Shown here piece after piece: positions 1 to 8,237 of a DNA stretch of 51,256 nt. Source of the stretch: Komagataeibacter saccharivorans (GTDB lineage: Bacteria; Pseudomonadota; Alphaproteobacteria; Acetobacterales; Acetobacteraceae); contig NZ_NKTY01000023.1 of NCBI RefSeq assembly GCF_003207825.1, forward strand, positions 1 through 51,256, in the 5' to 3' direction. The notes under the pieces were generated by a model. The model was not told the origin of the DNA. It saw nothing but the letters and a program-made list of their open reading frames with translations, and made no database searches. Every line of letters begins with the position of its first letter. Position 1 is the stretch's first letter. The translations under genes and the position numbers were made by a program.

Positions 1-153
1 CAGATGGCCAACAGCAACGCCGTCAGAAGGGCGGCATAACAACAACCAGGTATAGCTTATCAAGCCCGCAAAACTGTCCGAACGGACGGGTCCACCTCTC
101 ATCGTTGAAAATTGATTAATTTGGTCCTGTTGGAAGTTCTTTCCTGTTGGCCT
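1..153. other. Left edge, possible 3' tail of a plus-strand gene
   Basis: Bases 1-39 read in frame 1 as twelve codons followed by TAA, so a plus-strand gene may end here. Too little is present to name a family. The rest, up to the HNH gene stop, is AT-rich and holds a short GTCCG/CGGAC inverted repeat near 77-88. No gene is supported in it. Confidence 0.25.
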
Positions 154-918
154 TTAATACATGCAGCCACTCCCTATTAGATCGGATAGTTCCTCTATAT
201 TCAACCAAGGACGTTGCGCATGGATCATACGGTGACAATTTGCGCATACGAGAGCTAAGTCATCCAAACGTGTTCTTGTCTCTTTCGGAAGGTCACAAAG
301 AGGTTTGATGTGGTGACATTCAATAAACCCTTGTCCTCTATCGCCATATTGCTGTGCAAAATCGAACCCGCACGCTTCGCAAGCGAGGCGTCCTGTTTTT
401 GTTAGAACAGCCTTTTTCTTAGCCTGGATAATCTTTCTGGAACGCTCCCGGCTGTGGTGCATCACCGTAAGGATTCTTCCCTCAGGGGCATCCACTTCTT
501 CAGAGCTCAACGCATCATTTTTTACATAGGCAGTGGACAATAGGGTGTTGTCCATAATCGCCAGCCGGATAGCTTCAGCCGTTTCTCTCAGATGTTGTGG
601 CTGGCCTGCAAAATCGTTCCATACTTCTACTTCTAGACGGTTACCCGCTTTCAACCCGTCCACATCTTCGAATGCTGGGTCATGAGAACGAAGATTCATA
701 AGCTTCATTTTGACGCCGTTGGGATTGCGTAGGGTCACCCCATCAACACCCCGTGCATGCCAGAGCCTATTCAAGGTGTGGCTTAAATCCTGAACTCTTG
801 TATCTTCAGGGGCAGGCCATGTTCCCTCAAGTTTTTGATAAAGATCAAGGGCAAGGATAATCTCGTCACGTGTCCATGGTGGATTGCGCTTCGTTTTTTC
901 CGTTTTTGCCACCACCAA
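154..918 (-). CDS. HNH endonuclease
   Basis: A 254-aa protein with a C-terminal HNH nuclease domain (about residues 178-235). Visible are the paired zinc cysteines C180/C183 and C225/C228, the core ECHHIKPL at 200-207, and CANCHRMIH at 225-233. The N-terminal 130 residues are a separate domain beginning with a WTRDEIILAL helix, of the kind seen ahead of HNH domains in restriction-type or defence nucleases. Such proteins nick or cut DNA, often foreign or modified DNA; the target is unknown here. The gene is clearly more AT-rich than the genes to the right of the tRNA-Ser and has no functional partner nearby, which suggests horizontal transfer. No methyltransferase gene is visible in the window. 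The family call is firm; the biological role is inference. Confidence 0.88.
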   Translation of the reverse strand: MVVAKTEKTKRNPPWTRDEIILALDLYQKLEGTWPAPEDTRVQDLSHTLNRLWHARGVDGVTLRNPNGVKMKLMNLRSHDPAFEDVDGLKAGNRLEVEVWNDFAGQPQHLRETAEAIRLAIMDNTLLSTAYVKNDALSSEEVDAPEGRILTVMHHSRERSRKIIQAKKKAVLTKTGRLACEACGFDFAQQYGDRGQGFIECHHIKPLCDLPKETRTRLDDLALVCANCHRMIHAQRPWLNIEELSDLIGSGCMY

Positions 919-1418
919 ATATCCTCCGATAAATCCTGAGGGAGAGATAAGCGAATATTGAAGGCAGTGTCAGAAGAAAAACTGCCTTAGCGGCACCTCT
1001 GGTGCGACCAGTCCAGATTCTATCGGTGAATTGTTTCTACCATATCCTCTGCCTTGCATTTCTTGATCCACGCAACGGCGGCAGACCGATGGTTGTTAGC
1101 AGGTGCATACCTATCTCAAAGTGGATGGTTGCCAATATCTCTAGGCGTAGGGCTATAGCTTTCTTGCAGTCGGTCATGTTCAGAGTCTTGGCTATCTCCC
1201 CCTTGTGCCTGCTCTTGGCACCGAGAGCCCTGTCTACCTCTTGAAGGCGCTCACGCGGCACATGAAGGCGACGCTCTGTGCTTGTTTACCGGGGCGCCGG
1301 AAGATGTGGTGCATGTGTTCATATCTTACGATATGTAATGCTGCACACGTAACTACACCATAGCGACCGTAACGCTGGAGGTAGTTAACTGACTGATTTT
1401 TTAGGAAACATAGAAACA
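919..1418. other. 500-bp gap between HNH gene and tRNA-Ser, no convincing gene
   Basis: AT-richer than the chromosome average. Short open frames exist on both strands; the most protein-like is on the minus strand at 1037-1261 (GTG start, 74 aa, rich in charged residues in its first half), but I recognise no family, see no clear ribosome binding site and no neighbour that supports it. It may hold decayed remnants of an integrated element. Confidence 0.4.
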
Positions 1419-1509
1419 TGGCGGAGAGAGTGGGATTCGAACCCACGGTACGCTATTAACGTACACACGCTTTCCAAGCGTGCGCCTTAAGCCGCTCGGC
1501 CATCTCTCC
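1419..1509 (-). tRNA. tRNA-Ser (anticodon GGA)
   Basis: Reading the minus strand from 1509, the sequence starts GGAGAGATGGCCGAGCGG. It has a D-loop, the anticodon stem-loop around CTTGGAAAG with anticodon GGA, a long variable arm (GTACGTTAATAGCGTAC) typical of class II tRNAs, the T-arm GGTTCGAATCC and an encoded CCA end at 1419-1421. The acceptor stem GGAGAGA pairs with TCTCTCC. It decodes UCC and UCU. Its 3' end faces the AT-rich HNH region, the usual orientation for an integration target. Confidence 0.96.
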
Positions 1510-1641
1510 AGCCGTTATCGGGATCGGACCATCCTGTCGGGTGGCCCTGTCCGATGCGTGCGGAACATATCACCAATTTTCCTGCGCGCAAGAGGAAAAC
1601 AGCATGCTCATGCTCCGCCATGCACGTTACGGGGTGGCTGG

Positions 1642-3447
1642 TTACTGATCCATCTTCAGGGCAGCGAGGAAGGCGCTCTGCGGGATTTCGACCTTGCCGA
1701 ACTGGCGCATGCGCTTCTTGCCTTCCTTCTGCTTTTCCAGCAGCTTGCGCTTACGTGAAATATCGCCGCCATAACATTTGGCGGTCACATCCTTCGACAT
1801 GGCGCCAATCGTCTCACGCGCGATGATGCGGCTGCCGATCGCGGCCTGCACCGCAATCTTGAACAACTGGCGGGGGATCAGTTCCTTGAGCTTGGCGCAG
1901 ATGGAACGCCCGCGTGTTTCCGCAGCCGAGCGGTGGGCGATGAATGACAGTGCATCCACCGGTTCCTGATTGACGAGGATGGAGATACGCACAAGGTCGC
2001 TCTCCTCATATCCGTCCATCTGGTAATCGAAGCTGGCGTAACCGCGCGTAACCGATTTCAGGCGGTCATAGAAGTCGAACACGACCTCGTTCAGCGGCAG
2101 GCGGTAGACCGCCATGGCGCGGTTGCCGACATAGGTCAGGTCTTCCTGCATGCCACGGCGTTCGCTGCACAGGGTCAGCACGGCGCCCAGATATTCATCC
2201 GGCACCATGATGGTGGCCCTGATCCAGGGTTCCTCTATCTTCTCGATCAGGGACTGATCGGGCATGTCGGCGGGGTTGTGCAGTTCTTCTGTCGTGCCGT
2301 TGGTCAGCAGCATGCGGTAGACAACCGACGGGGCCGTTGCGATCAGGTCGAGATCGAATTCCCGGCTCAGGCGCTCCTGAATGATTTCAAGATGCAGCAG
2401 GCCAAGGAAGCCGCAGCGGAAGCCGAAGCCAAGGGCAGCGGATGTCTCGGCCTCATAGTGGAACGAGGCGTCATTGAGCCGGAGCTTGGCCAGACTGTCG
2501 CGCAGCTTTTCAAAATCATCGGCCACCACGGGATACAGGCCGCACCAGACCACGGGGATGGAAGGCTTGAACCCCGCCAGCGGTTCACTGGCCGGACGAC
2601 GGTCGTCGGTAAGGGTGTCGCCCACGTTGGTGTCGGCCACGGTCTTGATCGCGGCGTTGATGTAGCCGATTTCGCCGGGGCCGAGTTCGTCCACATTGGT
2701 CATGCGCGGGGCGAACACACCCACCTGATCAACCAGATGGACCACGCCGGTGGACATCATGCGGATGCGCATGCCGCGCTTGAGGCGTCCTTCCTTCACG
2801 CGTACCAGCGTGATGACGCCCAGATACGGGTCGTACCAGCTATCGACCAGCAGGGCCTGCAACGGCGCGCTGGCATCGCCCTTGGGCGGTGGCAGGCGCT
2901 TGACCAGCGCTTCCAGCACGGCTTCGATATTCAGGCCGGTCTTGGCCGAGACCTCGACAGCGTCATCGGCGGGAATGCCGATCACTTCCTCGATCTGCTC
3001 CTTGACCCGGTCGCAGTCGGCGGCAGGCAGGTCAACCTTGTTGAGGACCGGCACGATTTCATGATTGGCGTCGATGGCCTGATACACATTGGCCAGTGTC
3101 TGCGCCTCCACCCCCTGCGAGGCATCGACCACCAGCAGCGACCCCTCGCACGCGGCCAGCGAGCGGCTGACCTCATACGCGAAGTCAACATGGCCCGGCG
3201 TGTCCATAAGGTTCAGCACATAGGTCTTGCCGTCCTGCGCCGGATAGGACAGGCGTACGGTCTGCGCCTTGATGGTGATGCCACGTTCACGTTCCAGATC
3301 CATGTTGTCCAGAACCTGATTGGTCATTTCCCGCTGTGTCAGCGCACCGCATGCCTGGATCAGGCGGTCGGCCAGGGTGGATTTCCCATGGTCGATATGC
3401 GCGATGATCGAGAAATTGCGGATAAGGGAGAGGGGCGTGTCGGTCAT
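1642..3447 (-). CDS. lepA: Elongation factor 4 (LepA), translational GTPase
   Basis: LepA is a ribosome-bound GTPase that back-translocates or remodels stalled ribosomes. The protein is 601 aa, the usual family length, when started at the ATG at 3447. The frame stays open about 80 codons further upstream, but that extension has no family resemblance. Visible are G1 AHIDHGKST near residue 14, the switch region ERERGITI, G3 DTPGHVDF and G4 NKVDLP. The C-terminal LepA-specific domain ends with [17 protein letters not shown], the lysine-rich tail typical of the family. It is transcribed away from the S24-like gene, with about 230 bp of untranslated sequence between them. No good Shine-Dalgarno is visible before the ATG. 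Confidence 0.97.
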   Translation of the reverse strand: MTDTPLSLIRNFSIIAHIDHGKSTLADRLIQACGALTQREMTNQVLDNMDLERERGITIKAQTVRLSYPAQDGKTYVLNLMDTPGHVDFAYEVSRSLAACEGSLLVVDASQGVEAQTLANVYQAIDANHEIVPVLNKVDLPAADCDRVKEQIEEVIGIPADDAVEVSAKTGLNIEAVLEALVKRLPPPKGDASAPLQALLVDSWYDPYLGVITLVRVKEGRLKRGMRIRMMSTGVVHLVDQVGVFAPRMTNVDELGPGEIGYINAAIKTVADTNVGDTLTDDRRPASEPLAGFKPSIPVVWCGLYPVVADDFEKLRDSLAKLRLNDASFHYEAETSAALGFGFRCGFLGLLHLEIIQERLSREFDLDLIATAPSVVYRMLLTNGTTEELHNPADMPDQSLIEKIEEPWIRATIMVPDEYLGAVLTLCSERRGMQEDLTYVGNRAMAVYRLPLNEVVFDFYDRLKSVTRGYASFDYQMDGYEESDLVRISILVNQEPVDALSFIAHRSAAETRGRSICAKLKELIPRQLFKIAVQAAIGSRIIARETIGAMSKDVTAKCYGGDISRKRKLLEKQKEGKKRMRQFGKVEIPQSAFLAALKMDQ

Positions 3448-3680
3448 GGGCGAGACATAGTGTAAAATTGCGGGAAAGTCAGCCGCTACCTGTTCCGGTA
3501 ATGCGGAAAATATCACAGGCACCGGCAGACGCGCCGCCCCGGTTCCACGGGGTGGCCGGATCGGACGCCGCAGTGCTTCGGGCCTGCTGGCTGCGGGCTT
3601 TGTGCCATGAGTTCCCGCACTCCGATTCCCCGTTTCCCTGCGGCATTCGCAGTTGCCGGTCGCTCTTTTCTGAAAGCGCC

Positions 3681-4352
3681 CTACATGCACGCCATGGTGA
3701 TGCGGTGGACACGGGTTGTCCCGTCCAGAACGATTTCCTCGCCCATCATTGCGGCCAGTCCCTGAATGCGCACCAGTTCGTGAAGGGGGGCCGTGGCAGG
3801 CATGTCATGCCACCGTTCGGTAACCATGCCGCAGCATGGTGCCCCCTGCGGCGTATGCAGAAGCACACGGTCGGAAACGCGGATCGCGGCGGTGGGGGAA
3901 ATGATGAGTGTGCCGCCCTTGCGGAAGATGGGCTCCATGGAATCGCAGTCCAGATGCACGGCATAGGAATGATGGTCCGCCGTGCCATGAAAATCCCATT
4001 TTTCCCATATATCCCCTTCCGGCAGGCCGGTTTCGTCAAACAGTTCAGGATGGGCCAGTTGGGAAAACGAGACGATTTTCAGGTGTGAATGATGGGCCTT
4101 GCCCCCCGCTTCCAGATCATTCTGCCCCAGAAGCAGGCGACTGAATCCCTCAAACGAAATGCCCGTGGCCGACAGGATGCGCGCCAGGCTTTCCGTACCG
4201 GGCCAGCGCGGGCGACCCGCCGGCGTGATGCGTTTGGAAGGGTTGAACGTGGTGCTGTCCAGACCCGCCGCGCGGGCCAGGCCGGAGGGGGTCAGCCCGC
4301 GTTCGGCGGCCAGCCGGTCTATGGCGCGCCAGATATCGGCATGGCTGATCAT
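3681..4352 (-). CDS. HTH/S24-like repressor protein lacking the protease lysine
   Basis: A 223-aa protein with an N-terminal helix-turn-helix (residues ~5-45, [18 protein letters not shown]) and a C-terminal LexA/CI-type S24 fold. The motif [12 protein letters not shown] places the nucleophile serine at S138. In active LexA-type proteases a lysine follows the GDRVVV-type strand; here the matching stretch ([18 protein letters not shown], ~160-177) has none, so I infer it does not self-cleave. It is probably a transcriptional regulator using the S24 fold for dimerisation or sensing. Its start ATG overlaps the stop of the small upstream gene by 4 bp, so the two are translationally coupled. A nearby TGTCC/GGACA repeat is a candidate operator. 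Confidence 0.85.
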   Translation of the reverse strand: MISHADIWRAIDRLAAERGLTPSGLARAAGLDSTTFNPSKRITPAGRPRWPGTESLARILSATGISFEGFSRLLLGQNDLEAGGKAHHSHLKIVSFSQLAHPELFDETGLPEGDIWEKWDFHGTADHHSYAVHLDCDSMEPIFRKGGTLIISPTAAIRVSDRVLLHTPQGAPCCGMVTERWHDMPATAPLHELVRIQGLAAMMGEEIVLDGTTRVHRITMACM

Positions 4353-4567
4353 GTCGGCAGTTTCAGTATTTCGGTCCGGTGCCGGGCCTGTCCCTGTTCC
4401 GTCAGGGTGAAGCGCTGCCCATCGTTCAACCGGGCCAGTCCCATACGTTCCAGCCGACGCAGGCAGGGTTCATCGCGCTGGTCCTGCGGACGGCCGTCAG
4501 GTCCGCTCAGTTTCAGCCGGTGCAGGGCGGAACGGCAGCAGGTCTCAAGATAGGGTTCATTCCACAT
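4349..4567 (-). CDS. Small protein coupled to the S24-like regulator
   Basis: A 72-aa protein if started at the ATG at 4567; the frame is open further upstream to 4666 but that part has an unlikely composition. The C-terminal half (LRRLERMGLARLNDGQRFTLTEQGQARH) has the look of a winged-helix recognition helix and wing, as in small marR/arsR-like DNA-binding domains. I cannot assign a named family. The stop overlaps the start of the S24-like gene (ATGA), so both proteins are probably made together and may regulate together. Cys-Cys at residues 10-11 could be functional or incidental. Confidence 0.6.
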   Translation of the reverse strand: MWNEPYLETCCRSALHRLKLSGPDGRPQDQRDEPCLRRLERMGLARLNDGQRFTLTEQGQARHRTEILKLPT

Positions 4568-4883
4568 GGGCAGGGACCGACAACGGGGCGGATGGTCACG
4601 CCGCCATGTCATGGGGCGGGTAACCTGGGATTTACACATGGTCAGGTAGGGTTCCGGGCGTGTCAATTACCGGGAAAGCTCAGGGCTGTCCATTATGGGA
4701 CACGGTATATAGACCGGTATCGTCTGCGCCTGTGTGGAGGGTGGCATGTGCTGTGTGCTCTACGTTTTCAGGAATGGAGTATCATATTCTTTCAGAAAGA
4801 AAGTGCATTGTCATATTTCTGACCACGATATGGTGCATCTTTTGGCGATGTTCATGTAGTAATCAATTTTCAAGGCTGTGTTT
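4568..4883. promoter_or_regulatory. Divergent promoter region with TGTCC-N6-GGACA palindrome
   Basis: This 316-bp region separates the minus-strand regulator pair from the plus-strand secreted protein. At 4687-4702 there is a perfect inverted repeat, TGTCC ... GGACA with a 6-nt spacer, the size of a typical repressor operator. Just to its right lies an AT-rich stretch (GGTATATAGACC). The final ~90 bases are AT-rich and likely hold the promoter of the secreted-protein gene. AAGG at 4872-4875 is a suitable ribosome binding site for the ATG at 4884. Operator function is inference. Confidence 0.4.
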
Positions 4884-5402
4884 ATGAGAATTCGGGAATA
4901 TATTCTTGCCCTGTCCATCGCGGGCGTCACATTTGGCGGCTCTGTCGGTGCGATGGCGGCGGATTGCGGCAGCGGACAGAACACCCCCAAATGGGATGTG
5001 CTGGGCCGCGCGGCGCAGGCTGAGAACTGCGCCAACAATCGCGTTCAGTCCTACAACAACTCCGTCAACCAGAGCGTGCAGGATCGTGAGCAGGCGCTGA
5101 AGAACGGCCAGCAGAACCTGCGTCAGGGCTATGACGACAAGGTCAACAGCCTGCGCGACAATACGGTGGGCAAGTGGCAGAAGGCCCGCGATAGCGAGGC
5201 ACAGAACCTGACGGATGAACGCAGTCGCGTTGATCAGAAGATCCAGAACGGTCGCGACCGTCTGGATGCGATTCGCAATGCGCCGAAAAACCGGCTGGAT
5301 TCCCTGCGCAATGCAGGCAGCGAGGAAAAACAGCGCTGGAATACGCTGAAGAACCAGACAGGTTCGGATGTGAACAACTTCCTGGGCGGTAACGGCCAGT
5401 AA
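4884..5402 (+). CDS. Secreted helical (coiled-coil) protein of unknown function
   Basis: A 172-aa protein with a clear signal peptide (hydrophobic core residues ~6-22, cleavage after AMA at residue 25). The mature part is highly polar, rich in Asn, Gln, Arg, Asp and Lys, and almost entirely helix-forming, with heptad-like spacing (NSVNQSVQDREQALKNGQQN, then similar stretches). Two cysteines (C28 and one in ENCANN) are close to the mature N-terminus and could form a disulfide. A GTG two codons upstream (4878) is an alternative start; the ATG has the better-placed AAGG. No family is recognised. A strong terminator follows, so it appears to be monocistronic and probably acts in the periplasm. 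Confidence 0.8.
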   Translation: MRIREYILALSIAGVTFGGSVGAMAADCGSGQNTPKWDVLGRAAQAENCANNRVQSYNNSVNQSVQDREQALKNGQQNLRQGYDDKVNSLRDNTVGKWQKARDSEAQNLTDERSRVDQKIQNGRDRLDAIRNAPKNRLDSLRNAGSEEKQRWNTLKNQTGSDVNNFLGGNGQ

Positions 5403-5408
5403 CCACGA

Positions 5409-5444
5409 AGGCCCATGCCATGGCGGCATGGGCCTTCTGTTTTC
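5409..5444 (+). terminator. Intrinsic terminator of the secreted coiled-coil gene
   Basis: A perfect 12-bp stem (AAGGCCCATGCC / GGCATGGGCCTT, 5409-5420 and 5426-5437) with a 5-nt loop, followed by CTGTTTT. It lies 6 bp after the stop codon. It also sits between two convergent genes and may act weakly in the other direction. Confidence 0.85.
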
Positions 5445-5465
5445 GGGGGGCTGAAATCCCTCGCG

Positions 5466-6224
5466 TTACCGGGCGGTGATGGTCAGCCGGTAGGGCTGAG
5501 CCTTCTGCACCGTAGCGCCGGGGCGCAGCGTCACCTGCACCAGATACAGATCGTCCTGCGGCACCGTCCATGACAGTTTGTTGGCCGCCGGTTCGATATG
5601 GGGGTCCATCACGCGCAGGCTCAGATCGTCATGACGCGATTTCAGCCGGGCCGTCACCTGTTCCCCCCGATGCAGCCCAAGACGGTATACGCAGGTTGCA
5701 CCGTGTTCCAGCGTGGCACGCCATTCCAGCCTTGCACCCTGCGCCAGATCCTGTGGCTGGTTGCACAGCGGTGGGGCCATGTTCTGGTTTTCCAGCAATG
5801 TGCGCACATCAGCCGGTTTGGTAACGGGGGTCGTGCCCGTCGTGTAAAGCGAAAGCTGGCCGGGGTTGAGAATGCCCGCGGTCATGTCGCGGCCCGAGCG
5901 GTCCAGCACCAGCCATGCGATACTGCTGCCCCCTTCATGGGGCTTGTTTCCCGTCATGAACAGGACATCACCCGCGGCGGTCAGGGGGCCTGCGACCTGC
6001 ATGTTCTGGATGAAGCTGCCATACTGCGCGCCCAGTTCCTGCTTCAGGATATCAGCCAGCGGACCCGTGCCCAGCAGGTTGCTGTCGGCGGCGTAATGTC
6101 CGGTCGCAGCAGCAAGTTCCTGCTCCAGCGCCGTATCGGGGGCCGCATGTGCCGGTCTGTTGGTGACGGCGCACAGGGCGAGGAGGGAAGTCAGGGAAAG
6201 AAGGGAACGACGGATATCCAGCAC
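5466..6224 (-). CDS. Secreted hypothetical protein
   Basis: A 252-aa protein if started at the GTG at 6224, which is preceded by AGGAAACAGG. The ATG further upstream (near 6282) lies inside the terminator of the helicase gene, so it is unlikely to be the start. The N-terminus is a signal peptide (RRSLLSLTSLLALCAV, cleavage near RPAHA). The C-terminal ~90 residues look like a beta-sandwich (ATLEHGATCVYRLGLHRGEQV ... WTVPQDDLYLVQVTL ... YRLTITAR), reminiscent of pre-peptidase-like domains. One cysteine pair (PPLCNQ, ATCVYR) may form a disulfide. I recognise no named family. It is probably periplasmic or secreted. Confidence 0.72.
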   Translation of the reverse strand: MLDIRRSLLSLTSLLALCAVTNRPAHAAPDTALEQELAAATGHYAADSNLLGTGPLADILKQELGAQYGSFIQNMQVAGPLTAAGDVLFMTGNKPHEGGSSIAWLVLDRSGRDMTAGILNPGQLSLYTTGTTPVTKPADVRTLLENQNMAPPLCNQPQDLAQGARLEWRATLEHGATCVYRLGLHRGEQVTARLKSRHDDLSLRVMDPHIEPAANKLSWTVPQDDLYLVQVTLRPGATVQKAQPYRLTITAR

Positions 6225-6249
6225 GGGCAAACCTGTTTCCTGAGTCTGT

Positions 6250-6282
6250 AAAAAACATGCCCGACATGAAATGCCGGGCATG
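6250..6282 (-). terminator. Intrinsic terminator of the DEAD-box helicase gene
   Basis: On the minus strand a 12-bp stem (CATGCCCGGCAT / ATGTCGGGCATG, one G-T pair) with a 3-nt loop is followed by TTTTTTAC. It lies 40 bp after the helicase stop codon and just before the start of the secreted-protein gene, separating the two transcripts. Confidence 0.88.
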
Positions 6283-6321
6283 AATGAAACGCTCAGTTGT
6301 GGATACGGTTGCCCGCAACCT

Positions 6322-8073
6322 TCAGGTGCGCGGACGCTTGCGTGAGGAAGCGCCACTGCGCGGCGGGCCACCAAAGCCACCGGGACGGCCGCCGCCACCG
6401 GGCTTGCGGGCGAACGGACGGCCACCACGCGGCGGACCGCTCCGGCGCGCCGGGCCACCTGCGGGGGCCGTGGCGTCGGTGATCTGCACTTCGTCATTTT
6501 CGATCGAGGCAATGCAGGAACGGAACTTGTCCGTCGATTCCGGCGTGATCTCGAACAGGGTCTGGGTATCGTTGATGCGGATGGCGCCAATATCCGCCTT
6601 GCGCACACCACCAAGGCGGCAGATCAGGGGGATCAGCCACTTCGGGTCGGCCTTGTCCTGACGGCCGACACTCATGGCAAACCATGCGCCGGGTTCACGG
6701 CTCTCATAATTTTCACGCGGCGGACGGGCGGCACCTTCACGGACGGGGCGCGGTGCTTCGGGCGTGATGTGGCGCACGTTTTCCGCTGCCGGAAGCCGGG
6801 CGCGATACATCTGCAGCAGGGCGGCGGCAAGCTGCTCCTTGCTGCGGCCTTCGACAAGCTGGCCCACCAGTTCCGCATCCGCTTCGCTCACATCCTGCTC
6901 CAGGGCGGGATCGGCCAGCAGGCGCCTGGCGTCATTGGCGCGGATTTCCGCAGCCGTGGGCACGCCGGACCATGTGGCGGTGATTTTCGCACCCTGCATC
7001 AGCCGCTCGGCACGGCGGCGCTGTGACATGGGAACCATCAGCACGCATACGCCCTTGCGGCCCGCACGGCCCGTACGGCCCGAACGGTGCAGCAGCGTGG
7101 CCGGATCGGTCGGCAGGGTCGCATGGACCACCAGCGCCAGCGCCGGGATGTCGATGCCACGGGCCGCGACGTCGGTTGCAACGCAGACATTGGCCTGACC
7201 CTTGCGCAGGCTGTCGATGGCGCGGGTACGCTCGTTCTGCCCCAGCTCACCCGACAGGGCGACGGAGGAGAAGCCGCGTTCCACCAGTGCTGCCTGCATA
7301 TGGCGGACCATTTCACGCGTGGCGCAGAAGACCATGGTGGTCTGGCTGTCGGTATAACGCAGCACGTTGACCACGGCGGGGATCAGTTCCCGCGCGTCGG
7401 CCACGATGGCGCGATATTCGATATCGGCATGCTGCTTGGCGCCCGACAGGGTGTCGATACGCACCGCGTCGTTCTGGTAACGGCGCGCCAGCGATGCGAT
7501 TTCCTTGGCGATGGTGGCCGAGAACAGCAGCGTGCGCCGCGTCTTGGGCATGGCGTCAAGCAGTTGCTCAAGCTCGTCGCGGAAGCCGAGGTCAAGCATC
7601 TCGTCCGCTTCGTCCAGCACGACCACGCGCAGGGCCGACATGTCCAGACGCCCACGCGACTGGTGATCGCACAGCCGTCCCGGCGTGCCGACAACGATAT
7701 GCGCGCCAAGCTGCAGGGCGCGGGCTTCACGCCGTGCGTCCATGCCGCCGATGCACGATACGATGCGGCCGCCAGCGGGGGCGTAAAGCCACGTCAGTTC
7801 GCGTGTGACCTGCATGGCCAGTTCGCGCGTCGGCGCGATGATGACAGCCAGCGGCGGTCCCGCCTGGCCGAAATGATCCGCCCCGCCAAGCAGGGTATCG
7901 GCCATGGCGATACCGAAGGCGACGGTCTTGCCCGAACCCGTCTGGGCGGAAACAAGCAGGTCGCGCCCTTCGGCGGAAACATCGAGAACAGCTTTCTGGA
8001 CGGGAGTCGGGGTATCGTACCCACGCTCGTCCAGCGCGCGTTGCAGGGCGGGGTGGGTTTCAGGAAACGGCAT
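6322..8073 (-). CDS. DEAD-box RNA helicase, CsdA/DbpA-like
   Basis: An ATP-dependent RNA helicase of 583 aa, started at the ATG at 8073 (MPFPETHPAL). Motifs in order: Q-motif region TPTPVQKAVL (~21-30), I AQTGSGKT (43-50), Ia PTRELA (81-86), II DEAD (154-157), III SAT, VI HRSGRTGRAGR. After the two RecA domains comes a DbpA-type RNA-binding domain (about 450-530). The tail is rich in Gly, Arg and Pro (GGRPFARKPGGGGRPGG), as in helicases that bind RNA non-specifically. Likely roles are ribosome assembly and cold adaptation; deaD/csdA is the closest named relative, but the exact orthology cannot be settled here. It has its own terminator and seems to be transcribed alone. Confidence 0.95.
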   Translation of the reverse strand: MPFPETHPALQRALDERGYDTPTPVQKAVLDVSAEGRDLLVSAQTGSGKTVAFGIAMADTLLGGADHFGQAGPPLAVIIAPTRELAMQVTRELTWLYAPAGGRIVSCIGGMDARREARALQLGAHIVVGTPGRLCDHQSRGRLDMSALRVVVLDEADEMLDLGFRDELEQLLDAMPKTRRTLLFSATIAKEIASLARRYQNDAVRIDTLSGAKQHADIEYRAIVADARELIPAVVNVLRYTDSQTTMVFCATREMVRHMQAALVERGFSSVALSGELGQNERTRAIDSLRKGQANVCVATDVAARGIDIPALALVVHATLPTDPATLLHRSGRTGRAGRKGVCVLMVPMSQRRRAERLMQGAKITATWSGVPTAAEIRANDARRLLADPALEQDVSEADAELVGQLVEGRSKEQLAAALLQMYRARLPAAENVRHITPEAPRPVREGAARPPRENYESREPGAWFAMSVGRQDKADPKWLIPLICRLGGVRKADIGAIRINDTQTLFEITPESTDKFRSCIASIENDEVQITDATAPAGGPARRSGPPRGGRPFARKPGGGGRPGGFGGPPRSGASSRKRPRT

Positions 8074-8179
8074 GTATCGGGCAATCCGGACAAAACATGA
8101 AGAACACGGGCGACGCAGGAAGGAAACTGGCCGCCGGCCGTTCATGCGTCAGGGAGAAGGCCGGTGCATAAAGAATGAT

Positions 8180-8213
8180 TGTCCCAAAAGCCAGAAATAA
8201 TAATGGCGGGACA
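8180..8213 (-). terminator. Imperfect hairpin downstream of the alcohol dehydrogenase
   Basis: TGTCCC and GGGACA arms (8180-8185, 8208-8213) with an inner GCC/GGC pair and a 4-nt bulge. On the minus strand it follows the dehydrogenase stop by 24 bp and is followed by a T-rich run. It could terminate that transcript or belong to the 5' region of the helicase gene. Confidence 0.3.
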
Positions 8214-8237
8214 TTCCGCCCCGCCGGTATGGGACGC

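Noticed and set aside
1002-1244. 80-codon plus-strand frame in the gap left of tRNA-Ser
   Set aside because: No ribosome binding site and no family; hydrophobic stretch looks accidental.
1234-1446. 70-codon minus-strand frame running out of tRNA-Ser
   Set aside because: It starts inside the tRNA gene, so it cannot be a normal coding region.
2278-3465. 395-codon plus-strand open frame opposite lepA
   Set aside because: Antisense shadow of a GC-rich gene; His/Gln/Gly-rich composition, no family, and lepA on the other strand is certain.
3448-3690. N-terminal extension of lepA
   Set aside because: The frame is open, but family length and the conserved N-terminus both fit the ATG at 3447.
7087-8100. 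337-codon plus-strand open frame opposite the DEAD-box helicase
   Set aside because: Antisense shadow of the helicase gene.
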